DNA of 64,000 nt from Armillaria gallica (Eukaryota > Basidiomycota > Agaricomycetes > Agaricales > Physalacriaceae). The translations under genes were made by a program, and so were the position numbers. The notes beneath the pieces are model-generated. The model saw only the letters and a list, made by a program, of their open reading frames with translations. It was not told the origin of the DNA and did no database searches. Numbering within the stretch: the first letter of the stretch is position 1; the number at the start of each line of letters is the position of its first letter. The stretch is taken from NCBI GenBank assembly GCA_037576215.1, contig JBANDB010000003.1:3906001-3970000 (forward strand). Direction: 5' to 3'. This document shows, in pieces, positions 11,592-23,594 of this stretch.

Positions 11592-12720
11592 AACCTCTTC
11601 CCTCGTGAAATTTTGATTTATCGATGTCATCTTTCTAGCTGATATGTTCGACAACCGCCAACTTATATATCCATGATATCTTTCCGAGATCGATATGTCA
11701 AGGCTGGGCCAATCAAACAGCCATTCGAGATATAGCCATCGCATCACGACCCCATAAATTGTATCAATCCTCGAAAACACATTCTGAATCCATGTAGTTG
11801 CTCATATTGCGACGAGCGTTGTTCTCGGCTGCATCTCGTGTAGGTCCTGGCAAGAACCACTCGGTAGATTCTGAGGTTAATGCAATTCATACAGCTCCTG
11901 GTTCACCTTTAAATTTGATATGGTGCATGTCGAATGTCAACATCTAGCCCACACTGACGTGCCAAAGGACCCACCCTTTCCACCCTGTGCCGAAGGCGAT
12001 GACACGATTGTACGTATAGTTTTTTTGAGGGAAATGCTCTCGTTCGGTCCGTATACCAGGGATCCACGTGTCCAAGTCGAGGTTGAGGCATATTATTATA
12101 AAGTTTTGTCCAACATTCATCTAACACAGTCACGTTTACTAGGCCCCTCTGCCCCCTCTCCGCAAGCGAAAAGCGTATGTGAAAGGTTTCATCTCGATCT
12201 CGCCCCGTTGCTTCATATTGGTGCAGAAACTTCCTCCGTCTTCCCGCATCTTGGGTTAGTGACGGACTAGGACTTCGACTACGACGGACGAACTTATATT
12301 TTCCAAAGACTCTTTCCCAGAACTCACTCAAAGACCACTTTCATCAGCATACAAGGATGTATTTCGGGGATCACTTGGTACTGGAATATCTGGGCGAATC
12401 TATTTTTCTTCAAGCGGCATTTCAGTCGCCGGATCTTGTCTCGGGTTAGGATTCTATTCTTTTCTAGCGTCTTCCCTTCACTGCGTAGTATTCCCTGCTC
12501 AGGTGATTATTCAGTGTCCCTTGAAACAAAATCCAACTGTGGTTAGGCGCTGGATGATGAAGATCCACCTACTGTCCCGTCGAAAATCGCTTCTTGTGAA
12601 TCGACGGAGAACCACTAGAAGAATCATGTCAGCATCGATGTACATCGATTGGAGCATCGACAGGCTTCGACTCGATTCTAGCAAGTCCGTCGTTCCCACC
12701 TCGCATATCCAGATATTTTG
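11592..12720 (+). repeat. Left copy of a duplicated block flanking the tyrosinase gene
   Basis: This ~1.1-kb block is repeated in the same orientation at about 15477-16922. Shared landmarks, in order: GATATGTTCGACAACCGCC (near 11640 and 15517), AACAGCCATTCGAGATA, GTGCCAAAGGACCCA, GGAATATCTGGGCGAATC and CAGGCTTCGACTC. The copies differ by many substitutions and indels, so the duplication is not recent. The left copy carries only a broken version of the gene found in the right copy. Confidence 0.7.
12503..12720 (+). pseudogene. Truncated copy of the unknown gene at 16350-17715
   Basis: Matches the middle of the right-hand gene: the exon beginning GCG after a GGTTAG acceptor, the ATCATGTCAGC start-like site (12626 here, 16805 there), and the run up to CATATCCAGATATTTTG. 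Homology then stops and the tyrosinase upstream region begins. The reading frame is disrupted by substitutions (a stop soon after SKIASCEST), so no comparable protein can be made. Its function in either copy is unknown. Confidence 0.5.
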
Positions 12721-12973
12721 AAAACCTTTTCCTGTCCATTTACTGCCTTTCGGGACGCCGGGACATTGGGCGAGCTGAGAACACATACCGACTGGGACGG
12801 AAACGTTGCCAATGGATATGCTCCACCGCCTAATAGATAACCGACATGAAGAATGATTATAAGCATCTATTCCCCGTGTTCCCGTCACGCGTCAACTACG
12901 AGCGCTCCGCTTTGTACTTACTTCATCACCGCCAAGACCGGAGCGGCGTTCATTCTACTATCCGCTGGTGAGG

Positions 12974-12980
12974 CATATAA
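12974..12980 (+). promoter_or_regulatory. TATA-like box upstream of tyrosinase
   Basis: CATATAA lies about 60 bp before the tyrosinase ATG at 13038, a plausible place for a fungal core promoter. Position alone is the evidence. Confidence 0.45.
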
Positions 12981-13037
12981 GCCATCCAGTACTTCCACCC
13001 TCGTCCAACCAACAGTTGGATCACCTCTCATACAACT

Positions 13038-15207
13038 ATGTCTCGCTTCATCATTACTGGTGCCAAGGGTGGTAATACCCAAGGTGCAGACGCTCCTAAT
13101 CGACTCGAAATCAACGTTCTCGTCAAAAAACAGCATCAGTTCTCGCTATACATCCAAGCCCTCGGTGTGTCCCTACTTCATAATGTCGCGCTGTTCCCAG
13201 TTTCTGAATTCACCGCTCACAGACGCGATGTATTCCGAGAAACAAGGCAACGACATTTCGTTTTTTGGTATCGGAGGCATTCATGGTCTTCCATACGTCC
13301 AGTGGGATGGATCTGGGGGCACCAAGCCTGTACCAAAGTCGGAATGGGGTGGTTACTGCCACCATGGATCGACCCTCTTCCCCACCTGGCACAGACCCTA
13401 TGTCGCGCTCTTCGAGGTATATCTTTGTTTATTCTTGCTCCAAGGTATTATTTATACTGACTGCTGCGATAGCAAGTCCTGCAGCAACATGCTATAGCCA
13501 TTGCTGAAACGTACACCGTCGATAAGGCAAGCTGGAAAGCCGCCGCCGCCAACCTTCGTGCCCCATACTGGGATTGGGCCGCCAATTCCGTTCCTCCTCC
13601 AGAAGTCATCTCTCTGGCAACCGTCAAGATCATCAAACCAGATGGCAAGTCGGGTTCTGTCGCGAATCCGTTACTCAAATATGGATTCCACCCCATCGAC
13701 AAGTCGTTCCCTCAGCCATACAGTGGGTGGCCCACGACGTTGAGGCATCCTACAAGCGCAAGCGCTAGTGCAACGAGCAATATCAACGAGTTGAAGAGTG
13801 ATCTTAGTGCTGCGCAGGATGACATTACTACGAGTACTTACAACTTGCTGACTCGTGTCCATACATGGCCGGCTTTCAGTAACCATACTCCTGGTGATGG
13901 TGGCAGCAGCAGTAACTCGTTGGAGGCGATCCATGATGGTATTCACGAGTACGCCTATTCTCTTTTTTACGATGAAGGAACGTGTCCTTAATGGTTGTTC
14001 GCAGTGATATTGGAGCTGGAGGACATATGGGCGACCCCGCTGTCGCTGGTGAGTTTTTCCATGGCCGTTGTCTTTATGCTTCAACTCAACAACTGTTAGG
14101 TTTCGATCCCATCTTCTTCTTGCATCACGCCAACGTCGACCGCATGCTCTCACTGTGGTCTGCGCTTAATCCTACCGTCTGGGTGTCCGAAGGACCGGCA
14201 ACGGGCGGTACCTTCACCGTACCCGCCAACGCCCCAGTAGATGCTAAGACTTGTATGTCCTGGCCATTTCTTACCATTTGCATTTGTTGATCCATCGAGC
14301 ACAGCGTTGACACCATTCTGGGATTCCCAAAATGGTTACTGGGCGTCTTCAGAGGCGACCACCACAAGCAAGCTCGGATACACCTATCCCGAGTTCAACG
14401 GTCTCAACATGGGAAACCCGTCTGCTGTTCAAGATGCGATCGCGCAAGCTGTCAACAAACTGTACGGCGGTCCTATTTTCAGCGCATTCAGCCAGACCAG
14501 TCCCGGCACGACCAACTTCTTGGCCTCCAGGTCTCTGGCTCCTAGTTCCAGTGATGCTCAGGCCGCCGGTACAAGTGAGAGTGAAGTTTCCACCGCCGCA
14601 CCTCCTGCAGGAGGAGATGCGTCTGTTTCCGTCCGGTCCATTGACCCAGCTAGCACCCCTGCTATCAACAGCTTCTACGACTGGACTGCCCGCATCCGGG
14701 TTAAAAAGTACGCGCTTGCAGGCAGCTTCTCCGTTCTGATTTTCCTGGGCGAAGTTCCCGAGAATCCACGGAGCTGGCGCTCTTCTCCGTCGTTCGTAGG
14801 CGCCCATCATGCCTTCGTCAACAGCGCAGCGGATCAATGCGAGAACTGCAGAAACCAAGCAGATCTTATTATCGAAGGATTCGTTCACTTGAACACTGCA
14901 ATTGCACAGCGCTCTGGGTTGGGCTCGTTTGAGCCTGTTGTTGTTGAGCCGTACTTGAAGCGCGAGTTGTCGTGGCGTGTCCAGAAGGTGAGTCTACTCC
15001 CTTCTCACCTTTCACAGATGCTGATGTTTATGGTTTCTCCAGGTTGATAGGACGGCGGCTGATCTCTCCGATGTCCCGTCCTTGGAGGTCGTCGTCTCTG
15101 CTACTCCGCTCACTCTGGAGCCAGGCGCGGCGTTCCCCACTCCAGGGGAATGCCATTATCATCACCGTATCACAGCCGGTCGTCCAGGTGGTAGTCAACC
15201 TGAGTGA
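13038..15207 (+). CDS. Tyrosinase (polyphenol oxidase), long form with C-terminal domain
   Basis: A type-3 dicopper enzyme that oxidises monophenols to o-quinones, the first step of melanin formation and mushroom browning. Seven exons give about 610 residues. The CuA region reads GGIHGLPY then [16 protein letters not shown]; the Cys two residues before a copper His is the usual thioether partner. CuB reads [16 protein letters not shown], with its acidic residue pair created across an intron, and [14 protein letters not shown]. The core ends with the Y-x-Y mark GYTYPEF. A C-terminal domain of over 200 residues follows, with a CENC (C-x-x-C) motif like the one that shields or loads copper in latent fungal tyrosinases. 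No signal peptide is visible. Intron 1 is 13165-13222; that acceptor restores [13 protein letters not shown]. The gene lies between two copies of a duplicated block. Confidence 0.95.
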
Positions 15208-15476
15208 ATCTGAGTAGAATGAAGAAGAATAATACAGGCGCTGGTGTAGTCTTTCGCGTCTAAGAATGTAAATATGTATTTCGAGAATCGAAAAATGCGA
15301 TTCGTTTGTTACATCGCTGGAAATAATAGGAAGTCATGCTTGTTAGGAGAGGTGAGTAGCTACTGCATGGTTCGCTGTTAATATGTTGGGAAGAAGATTG
15401 GTGGTTTCCATTTGGATGGACGCTTTGACTGATGAATTTCCAATTCACGCGTATCTTCCCTTGTACTCAAACCACC

Positions 15477-16922
15477 ACCTCTTTGTCCGTGAAACCTTCC
15501 TTCATCTCTCTAGCCGATATGTTCGACAACCGCCTTCAGTTTATATATTCCTTAATCCTACCCAGACCTGTATGACATCTATCCGATATCAATATGTTCA
15601 AGGCTGAACCAGTCAAACAGCCATTCGAGATACCGCCATCGCACCATGACCCGATACGCTGTATCACAAATCCTCGAAGACACACGCTCAGTACATGTAG
15701 TTGCCCATATTACGACAAGCGTTGCTCTACTGAATGATGTGTAGATCCTAGCAAGATTTCATGGGATTCCGCACAAGACTACGGTGCTGATCAAACGCTC
15801 ACTCGCCCAACTTCACCACACACCCCAGCGAAAATGGCGAGACAGCGACGGAATTCTGCTGCAGATACGCCGGCGTCGATAGTATCAAAGAAATCGAGAC
15901 GAGCGACGACATGCTGCTGTAGCTGCCATTGTCCTTACACTGCTCCAGTGCGCTCTTTTACTTTCAATAATATTTCTAGTTGGTCTGAGCTTGCTTACAG
16001 AAGCATTCTGATTCTGAGCTTAACGTGATTCATGCAGCTTCTCCTTCACCTTTGGTACGATGCGCATCGAATGTGAACTCTGGCCAGTACTGACGTGCCA
16101 AAGGACCCATCCTTTCCACCTTGTTCCGAAGGTGATGACGTTTTTGTATGTATACTGCGTATTTAAGGAAAATGCTCTCATTCCGTCCGTATATCAGGGA
16201 CCCACACTAGAGGTTCGAGGCATATCGACGCTTCGTGCAACATCCATCTAACCCAGTCACGTTTACTAGACTCCTCTACGTTCTCTCCGCAAGCGAAAAA
16301 GTGTATGTGAAAAGTTTCATTTCTATATCGCCCCGCTGCTTGATCATCGATGCAGAAACTTCCTCCTCGTCCCGCATCCGAGGTAGGTGACCGGTCAGGA
16401 CTTCGGCTAGGACGGACGAACTTATATTCTCCAAGTACTCTTTTCCCAGAATTCATTCAAAAGATCACTTTTATCAACATACAAGGAGGCATTCCGGGGA
16501 CTCATTTGGAAGTGTTAAGGTGCGTCATCCGTTTAGTACAGGAATATCTGGGCGAATCGATCTTCCAGCGCAAACTCAAGCGGCATCTTAGTCGCCGGAT
16601 CTTGTCTCAGGTTAGCATTTTATTACTTTCTATGGTCTTTTCTTCACCGCGTATACTGTAGACTTCTGCTCAGGTAACTATTCAGTGTCCCTTGAAAGAA
16701 AATCTGACTATGGTTAGGCGTCGGATGATAGAGATCCACTTACTGTCCCGTCAAAAATTGCTTCCAGTGAATCAAGGTATCTTCGGAGAACTACTAGAAG
16801 AATCATGTCAGCGCCGATGAATCTCGTTGAACCACCATCGTCATTGGACCATCGGCAGGCTTCGACTCAATTTCAGCAAGTCCATCGTTCCCATTCACAA
16901 CCTCGCATATCTGGATCTTTTG
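15477..16922 (+). repeat. Right copy of the duplicated block flanking tyrosinase
   Basis: Partner of 11592-12720 in direct orientation. It is longer because about 250 bp (roughly 15757-16013, starting just after GCAAG and ending at ATTCTGAG) are present here and absent from the left copy. Its right part contains the 5' half of the unknown gene ending at 17715. Confidence 0.7.
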
Positions 16923-17715
16923 AAATCGAATTATCGCCTATCTTAGAGGACACACCAGTATTTGGGAACGTAACATCCGTCCTCGTTGACGACGAGAAGG
17001 TTCGAGCTTCAGCCATAGCGCCCATCCTGGTTTCATTTACCTAACTTGATAGGAAGAAGAGGTCGGATCAGTCTTTCAACCGTCATTTATCCTCAAGTCT
17101 ATCTCGTGCCAGGCCCTTGGTACGATTTCTCAATATGTCAAAGTGTTATCGCTGAACGACTTTCCAGAAGATCAATCCGACTTGCCAAGCGGTTATCCAC
17201 CAATCCCATCCCTCATGCTGACGTTCCCTACTCCAATACTGCCGAACTCTCCCGTCTTCTCCCCGCCACCGTGTAGTAACGCCGCTCTTTCCATTCATTC
17301 GATCCCTGTGGGTCATTCTGAATCTACCTTCCTTTGTGATAGCTGCGAGCTCACACCTGATCTGTGCGGGTGTCAATCAGTCGTAGACGAGCTCGGAGTC
17401 TTGCAAATACCGATTTCAAGTCGATTTTCTCATGAAGAAGTGAAAACTTGGCAGCGTTGGACTACTTTAGCTCGCAAGAAGTTTGTCACGACTCGCTTTT
17501 GGAAGTCATTGTCTCGCTTCAAGTCTACTCGTACCAGAAGGCGACCTCATTCAGAAGATACCGAGCCATCTCATAGCGAACGAAGACATGGCATGGATCT
17601 CGAAGACATCGAAGGAGTACGATATTCTTGCTTTGGCACCACCGAACGTCGCATTCGCCCTTCTAGCGTTCTTGCGTCTAATTTACAGGCCTTATCTCTG
17701 TTGCGCCAAGATTGA
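16350..17715 (+). CDS. Unknown protein, agaricomycete-type
   Basis: I do not recognise the family. Best model: exon 1 from ATG 16350 to 16610 (ends RRILSQ), an optional 12-nt exon 16662-16673, an exon 16718-16999, and a last exon 17053-17715. Every join keeps phase 0, and the 17000-17052 intron is typical in size. If the 5' exons are wrong, the protein would begin at MSAPMNLVEPP (16805). The product is polar, Ser/Pro-rich and lacks membrane segments. Its C-terminal half has a small Cys cluster (FLCDSCELTPDLCGCQS) that could bind metal, followed by a basic stretch (RFKSTRTRRRPHS). It ends LSLLRQD. A damaged second copy of its 5' part lies upstream of tyrosinase. Confidence 0.5.
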
Positions 17716-18045
17716 GGAGTTAGAGCTAGTTTCACTATTTTTTCGTCTTGCCAGCTGTTCTTCCCGTTTGTATAATTTGCAATGGAGCGCCCCTTGTTGG
17801 GCTGTGTAGCGATACCTCACTGTATATTCATATCTACAATTCAATGCAAGCACGGATCTATTGCATCCCCTCCATTTTCCGTTGCTTATCACTTGCTGTT
17901 CATCAGCCTTGCGGTCTAAGAATGGCCTTTGCTGCAGTGTTAGTACGGGCCGGGGTAGTGCGAGCCGGAAATGCCGACAACTGAATGAACAGCGATCGGT
18001 TCCTTCGGCTTTTACATACAATTTCTTGCTCTCTCCTCGACCACC
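17716..18045. other. Intergenic, promoter region of the amino-acid transporter
   Basis: 330 bp between the unknown gene and the transporter start. Nothing recognisable apart from pyrimidine-rich sequence before the ATG. Confidence 0.4.
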
Positions 18046-20614
18046 ATGTCGACCCCTACAAAACCACTAAGCATACGTGGCCGTCCAATTCAGCCCCAAG
18101 ATGGCCACAGTGGTACGTCTGGCTCCTTGACTGGTGCCTCGACGCCCATAGGAACTCCCGATATGCGAGCGCTGCGTGCCCAGTACACCGGTACCCCTCC
18201 ACCAAATTCTCTCGCTATCCCTCCTCGAAACATCCCAGTGAAAACTGCTTCTCCAGCTGCTTCTAGCGACATCTCCCTACCAAGTGTCGGCGGTAACGGT
18301 TCAGGACCTCAGGCTACTATAGCCGGCATTGCAGCCTTACGAGGACGTACGGGGACACCGTCGCCCTCAGAAGACGGAAGCGCCACGCCTTTGCCACATG
18401 ATGTGGATGATCTACCGGAGGAAGATAAGATCAAGGTGCTGCGAAGGCATTTGGTCTCAAAAGAGGAGCGGCAGCGCAACAACGAGGACCCCCAGGCCTC
18501 GTCATCCTCGTCCACACACCATCCCCACGAAAGCACTGACCCTTTCCCAGTCCACTATGATGTCCCAGGTGCAGATGTGACGTGAGTAGTCTTCTATCTC
18601 GTCCTACCATATGTTGCCTGACTAATGCGTGTCTACGCTAGCCACGATATCTACAAATGGCAGTCCAACCAGAGAAAGAGATCACGAGCTGCGTCGGTCG
18701 CAGTACCGTCCACTTCCACGCCTGATCCTGCGTTTGAGCATATCCACGAACCAGGAGGTTTCAGGAGGAACTATGTTCTACAGCGTGCCAACGAAGAAGG
18801 TGCAGAGGAACCGCAAGTCCTCAACAATTTCATAGATTTCCTGTTCCTGTTCGGGCATTTCGTAAGCCGCGTTCGATGATCATAGGTGTTTGTTGCGACT
18901 GACCAGTTATCCAGGCTGGAGAAGACCTAGAAGAGGATGAGGAAGAACAGGAAGCCGACCTCGAAAGTGCCACTCAAACAGAAATTGAAGGTGTCGATGA
19001 GACGGCACCCCTCTTGGATAGGAAATCAAGTCTAGCGAGGTCGAGGTCCCGTTCAAGACGCCGCGCATCGTCTATGGGCCCGCATGGAAATGCAACGGTC
19101 ACGCAGGCTGTTCTTATGCTTCTCAAAGCCTTCATTGGAACGGGCGTTCTATTCCTAGGGCGTGCGTTCTACAATGGAGGTATACTGTTTTCGGCATTTC
19201 TGTTTGTCTTCATTGCGGCGATATCGTTATACTCGTTCATTCTTCTGGTACATACTAAATTTGTGGTCTCGGGTAGTTTCGGAGGTGGGTTCTTCCATGC
19301 TATCGCAGGTATCTTCTTCTGATGCCCTTGGTAACGATAGATATCGGTGGGGCCTTGTATGGAAACTGGATGCGTCAGCTTATCCTTGGATCTATCGTTG
19401 TGTCGCAAATGGGATTTTGCGGTGCATACATGATCTTTGTGGCAGAGAACATGCAATCATTTGTCATGGGCGTCACGCATTGCGCTAAGCTGATTGGAGT
19501 GCAATATTTTCTCCTTATGCAGCTCGTGTTCTTCCTGCCCTTGGTTCTGATCAGAGATCTTGCCAAGCTGAGCACGACCGCACTCGTTGCCGATGTTTTC
19601 ATTCTTGCCGGCTTGATCTATATCTTTGGAAGCGAGTTTAAAATCATCGCCAACAGAGGCGTTGCCGATGTAGCGTTCTTCAATCCGAAGGACTTTCCGT
19701 TGTTTGTCGGAACAGCAGTGTTTTCGTTTGAGGGTATTGGTCTTGTACGTCTTTGGTGTCGTTTCTCGAACGATTGCTTACCCCCTCTACAGGTGATACC
19801 CATTACCGATGCCATGAGGGAGCCACACAAGTTTCCTGCTGTCATATCTGGTGTGATGGCTGGTCTAGTTGGTAAGTGCTTATTTGAGCAATCTGGGTCA
19901 TACGCCTAACATGGTGAAATAGTTCTCTTCGGTGGAGCTGGTGTGCTAGCGTATTTGACGTTCGGTTCTGATATCAAAACTGTCGTTCTGGTAAATTTGG
20001 ATACCTCGAGCCCAATGGTTCAAGCTGTATGTACCCTTTTCTATGATCGTGAGTGTGCTGTCTTCTAAAGGTGTGCTGATTCAGGTCCAATTTCTTTACT
20101 CGGTCGCCATAATGCTCTCAGTACCTCTGCAGTTGTTCCCTGCGGTCCGAATTATGGAGAATGGGCTGTTTGTTCGCAGCGGCAAGATCGATAATAAAGT
20201 CAAGTGGCTGAAGAACTTTTTCCGATTTCTGGTGGTTATTGTCACGACGCTTATCAGCTACATCGGTGCAGCTGACTTGGACAAATTCGTTGCGTTCGTT
20301 GGGTGTTTCGCATGGTACGGATTGCTCTGTGGTCTTGTGGATGCCTTGCTGATCGAGGATTCTAGTGTACCTCTGTGTTACGTCTATCCTGCCATGCTTC
20401 ACTACAAGGCATGCGCACATACACGTAGTGCGAAGCTAAAGGATATCGCGATGATGGTGTTTGGTCTACTTGCAGCCGTCTACACGACAATACAGACTCT
20501 TCGGGTACGTGAATCCCATTGAATCGGCAAACTGCGGAGGCCTAACTGTCCCCACAGCTGATGTTTGAACCTGGCGCTGGGGAGCCAACTGGAAACTGCG
20601 ACCCCCCGACGTAG
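18046..20614 (+). CDS. Vacuolar amino-acid transporter, AVT3/AVT4 type (AAAP family)
   Basis: About 700 residues. A long polar N-terminal region (Ser/Thr/Pro-rich, ending in an acidic run around EEDEEEQEADLESATQTE) precedes roughly eleven membrane segments. The first segment carries the family motif TVTQAVLMLLKAFIGTGVLF; later ones include SIVVSQMGFCGAYMIFVAEN, FVGTAVFSFEGIGL followed by PITDAMREPHKFP, and VLFGGAGVLAYLTFG. These match the AAAP carriers that export neutral amino acids from the vacuole in yeast (Avt3, Avt4); the long cytosolic N terminus fits that branch. At least seven short introns are needed. The last exon encodes LMFEPGAGEPTGNCDPPT-stop. Substrate is inferred from family only. 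Confidence 0.88.
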
Positions 20615-20966
20615 AGGTATAGAGGGTTAGACTATGAATACTTGGGGTATAATTTGTTCTAGGAACGTTACCGTACTTGTATTACTGTGATAATGTTGTG
20701 TATTGAAGCCATCATGTGGTACCGTAATGAAGGCAAAGGGGGATCAAGCACGTGTGGACGGTGCTGCGTTGTACTTTACTTCTTTTTTCACCATTTCACT
20801 CGTTTCATTCGTTTGCCTCACGATTGCCACGCGTTCTGGATCGCGTCCCGGCAGCCATTCAAGGTCTTTGATAGCGTTCTGATAGCTGGTACCCTTTAAA
20901 TCCACCCATCTTCAAATTATTTAAGTCTGACATTTTTATCCCAGCATTCCAGCCGCCGTGCTGCTC
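20615..20966. other. Intergenic, upstream of the PRXL2/AAED1-like gene
   Basis: 352 bp with no gene. A pyrimidine-rich stretch (TTTACTTCTTTTTTCACC) may belong to the promoter of the gene starting at 20967. Confidence 0.35.
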
Positions 20967-22783
20967 ATGGCTCTTGTTCTTCCCTCCCCCGCGACCGTGC
21001 CCCCAAAGGCGCCTAGGGTAAAGAGAAAGCCGGTGCCCAGCATCGACGTGACGGAGCGATACCCGCCGCCAGACCCAGCAGACCCGTTTGCTTCGCTCAC
21101 CGTCCTCCGTTCGCGGTCCAGCACTCTTTTTGGACCCAAGGAGAACGTCGACAGGGAGCAAGCCTCGTATTCATATCGTGTCCGTCGTCCGTCGTCTAGC
21201 CCTGGACGCACCACCATCAAGGACGTCGTGCAGCCAGCCTTCAGACCCGTGGCGCGAAGTGGCAGCCACTACCGACGACGCTCGCTCTCGCTGTCTACTC
21301 CCCCCGTTCCAGCCTCTCCTGCGCCTACCAGCTGTGATGGCCACGATGGAAATGTTTCAGGCTGCCCCAGTGCCGCCTCTTCGCGGAGTAAAATCGCCAA
21401 ACTGTTCATGCCCAAAAAGACGAGCCTTACGAGCCTCATCAGTACCGACTCACGACGGCGCAAAGTCTCCGTCACGTCGATATCGTCGCCTATGCCTGTG
21501 GCCAGCGACGCCAAACGACCTTTTCCCTCGATTTCCAAGCGCGCGTCTTTGGATTCGAATAGGCTGCTCAAGCCTCGGCCCTCTGGCTATGTTTCACAGC
21601 TAGAGTCAGCACGGAAGGCTATCGTGTCGTCGCCCAGTGCGTACTACCCACCGCCACCATCGAGCACTCAGTCGCACTCGTCCTCGTACTCCTACATTCC
21701 CACGCCATCGTCAGATTCGTCCCCTGTGGCGTCGCCGTGCCTTCGCGGGCTTTCTACGCCTTCTCTGCGATCACTCGTCGATACCCCGGCTCCGTCTGCA
21801 GCACAGCACTCGTCCTGTCATGGTCATACGACTTCTCTGCCACTCAATTTCGCCTTCCCTGCTTCCCCAGAATGGCTCCCACCAACCCCCACCCAGCTCG
21901 CTCGCGCCGCAGAAAAGCCGCTCGTTACCTCTTCAGGTTTGCGCGTCCCTTTCGGCACCGTCTTCGCGCGCAAACGCGTCATAGTGATCTTCATTAGACA
22001 CTTTTGGTGTCCCCTCTGTCAGGATTACATGCATTCTCTTGCCTCACTTGCACCCCGCAACGCCGATATAGTAATCATCAGTAACGGCTCCCATGCCTTG
22101 ATTGACAAGTATCGGCAGATATTCGGCCTGCGATTCCAGATGTACGTTGATCCTGAACTCGAGGTGTATCGCGCTTTGGGCATGGGCACAATTGCCAATT
22201 CTACCTCACTTTCAAAGAGCAGAGCTCGCAGGGAAAAGGTCGACAGCTATGTCAAGAGAGGCGCGTTGGGAGGAATCGCCATGGTCGTGTTCAGGGCCTT
22301 GAAGGTCGGCATGCCCATGTGGGAAAAGGGCGGTGAGAGTGCTCAGCTTGGAGGTGAATTCGTGCTTGGTCCTGGGTTGGTTCTCTTCGCTTTCTTCCAT
22401 CCACTTATGCTCAAATCAAATTAAATTCCAGGATGACCTGCACCTGGGCACACCGGATGCAAACTCGGGAAGGGCACACTCCTGTAGCCGATGTTCTAGA
22501 GGCTGCCGGGCTTCCTGTCCCGCCCAGCGTGTTCCGAGGAGCCCCACCAGTGGCGAAGGATCGAACACGCCGCGAAACCATGGGGGAGCTTCGGGCCAGT
22601 GTTCGTTGGTCAGTCGAACGTAAGCGGCAGTCTGTTGACGGAATGCCATCAAACGAGGAGAAACGGTTGGAGAGGTACAAAAGCTTGGAAAGCATCAAGG
22701 AGGCCAGCACGGCTCGCAGGGGCGTAAAGTCGCCCATCATTGACGATGAAGACATCGATGAGGTGGTATTTTTCAAACACTAA
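20967..22783 (+). CDS. Thioredoxin-fold protein, PRXL2/AAED1-like (AhpC/TSA-related)
   Basis: Two exons, about 590 residues. The first ~315 residues are Ser/Pro-rich, basic and probably disordered. The C-terminal domain is a thioredoxin-like fold: VIVIFIRHFWCPLCQDYMHS with the redox pair C348/C351 (CPLC), then DIVIISNGSHALIDKY and YVDPELEVYRALGMG, and finally GGEFVLGPG spliced to MTCTWAHRMQTREGHTPV. That last block, split by a ~50-nt intron, is characteristic of the AAED1/PRXL2C group of peroxiredoxin-like proteins. A reductase role is likely from the CxxC motif but unproven. The long disordered N terminus and the C-terminal acidic tail (DDEDIDEVVFFKH) are not part of the fold. The first in-frame ATG is 20967. 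Confidence 0.85.
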
Positions 22784-23594
22784 CTGCATTATTCTCTTTT
22801 TGTAAAAGCATATCATCATTGGACCATTAGAGCACTGTAATTACAAGTATCCGCTGTATTCTACCTAACGACACGTCTATTTTACTCGTTTTGCAATGCT
22901 ATGTAATACCTTATTTACGAAATATATCTCACAACTGACGTTTGCAGTTAGGCCTACTATGGCCGTTCTTATCTGTAGATCGAAGGAATCAATAAGATTG
23001 TGGTATGTCATTGCTTTATGTCTTCCCGCCATTGGCAAAGCATCCCGTCTCAGGCGGAGTGCTTTACATGGTTACCCCCGGCGCTCAGATTATGCCGTTC
23101 TTCTCAGTTGCTGCGCATGAAATCACCCCAAAGTCTGGAGCATAGAGCGAACGTCGCTGACAGTGGAGTACGTCGAAACTCAGGAAACTCTGCCGCAGGA
23201 TTACAAACCAAAAAAGAGGTTGCCTCTCAATAATCTCGCCAGAGCTAGGCATCTTGGATGATAAATATGTCGTTGCCCCGGAGTTCAAGTATCTGTCCGA
23301 AATCAGTCTGTGACTCGGAGAGGTAACGTTCATACGTCTGTACGTACAGACTTTCAAAACTTTCTAGCATTAGATGACCAGAAACTGCGACCTACCAGCA
23401 TGTGAGTCGTGCAGTGGCTTAACCTGAGAAAAGACTGGAAACCACGGCGATCAAATGTCTTCAAAACGTGCACGAATATTTGACATATGCCATCCAACAT
23501 TAGTATCTTTGAATGCCAAAAAGTCGGAGGAGTAGATCGTCTACCACTGCGTAATACGATGGCAAGCATAACGTACACAAGTCGATTCGCCACT
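22784..23594. other. Convergent intergenic region
   Basis: 811 bp between the 3' ends of two converging genes. No RNA gene, repeat or ORF with coding character was seen. Confidence 0.4.

Noticed and set aside
11909..12331. Minus-strand 140-codon ORF as a gene
   Set aside because: It lies in the duplicated block, and its counterpart at 16178-16456 is not conserved as protein; it is likely a shadow of plus-strand sequence.
12503..17715. A secondary-metabolite cluster around tyrosinase
   Set aside because: Neighbours are an unknown gene and a vacuolar transporter; no synthase, transferase or pathway regulator is present, and the P450 is 33 kb away.
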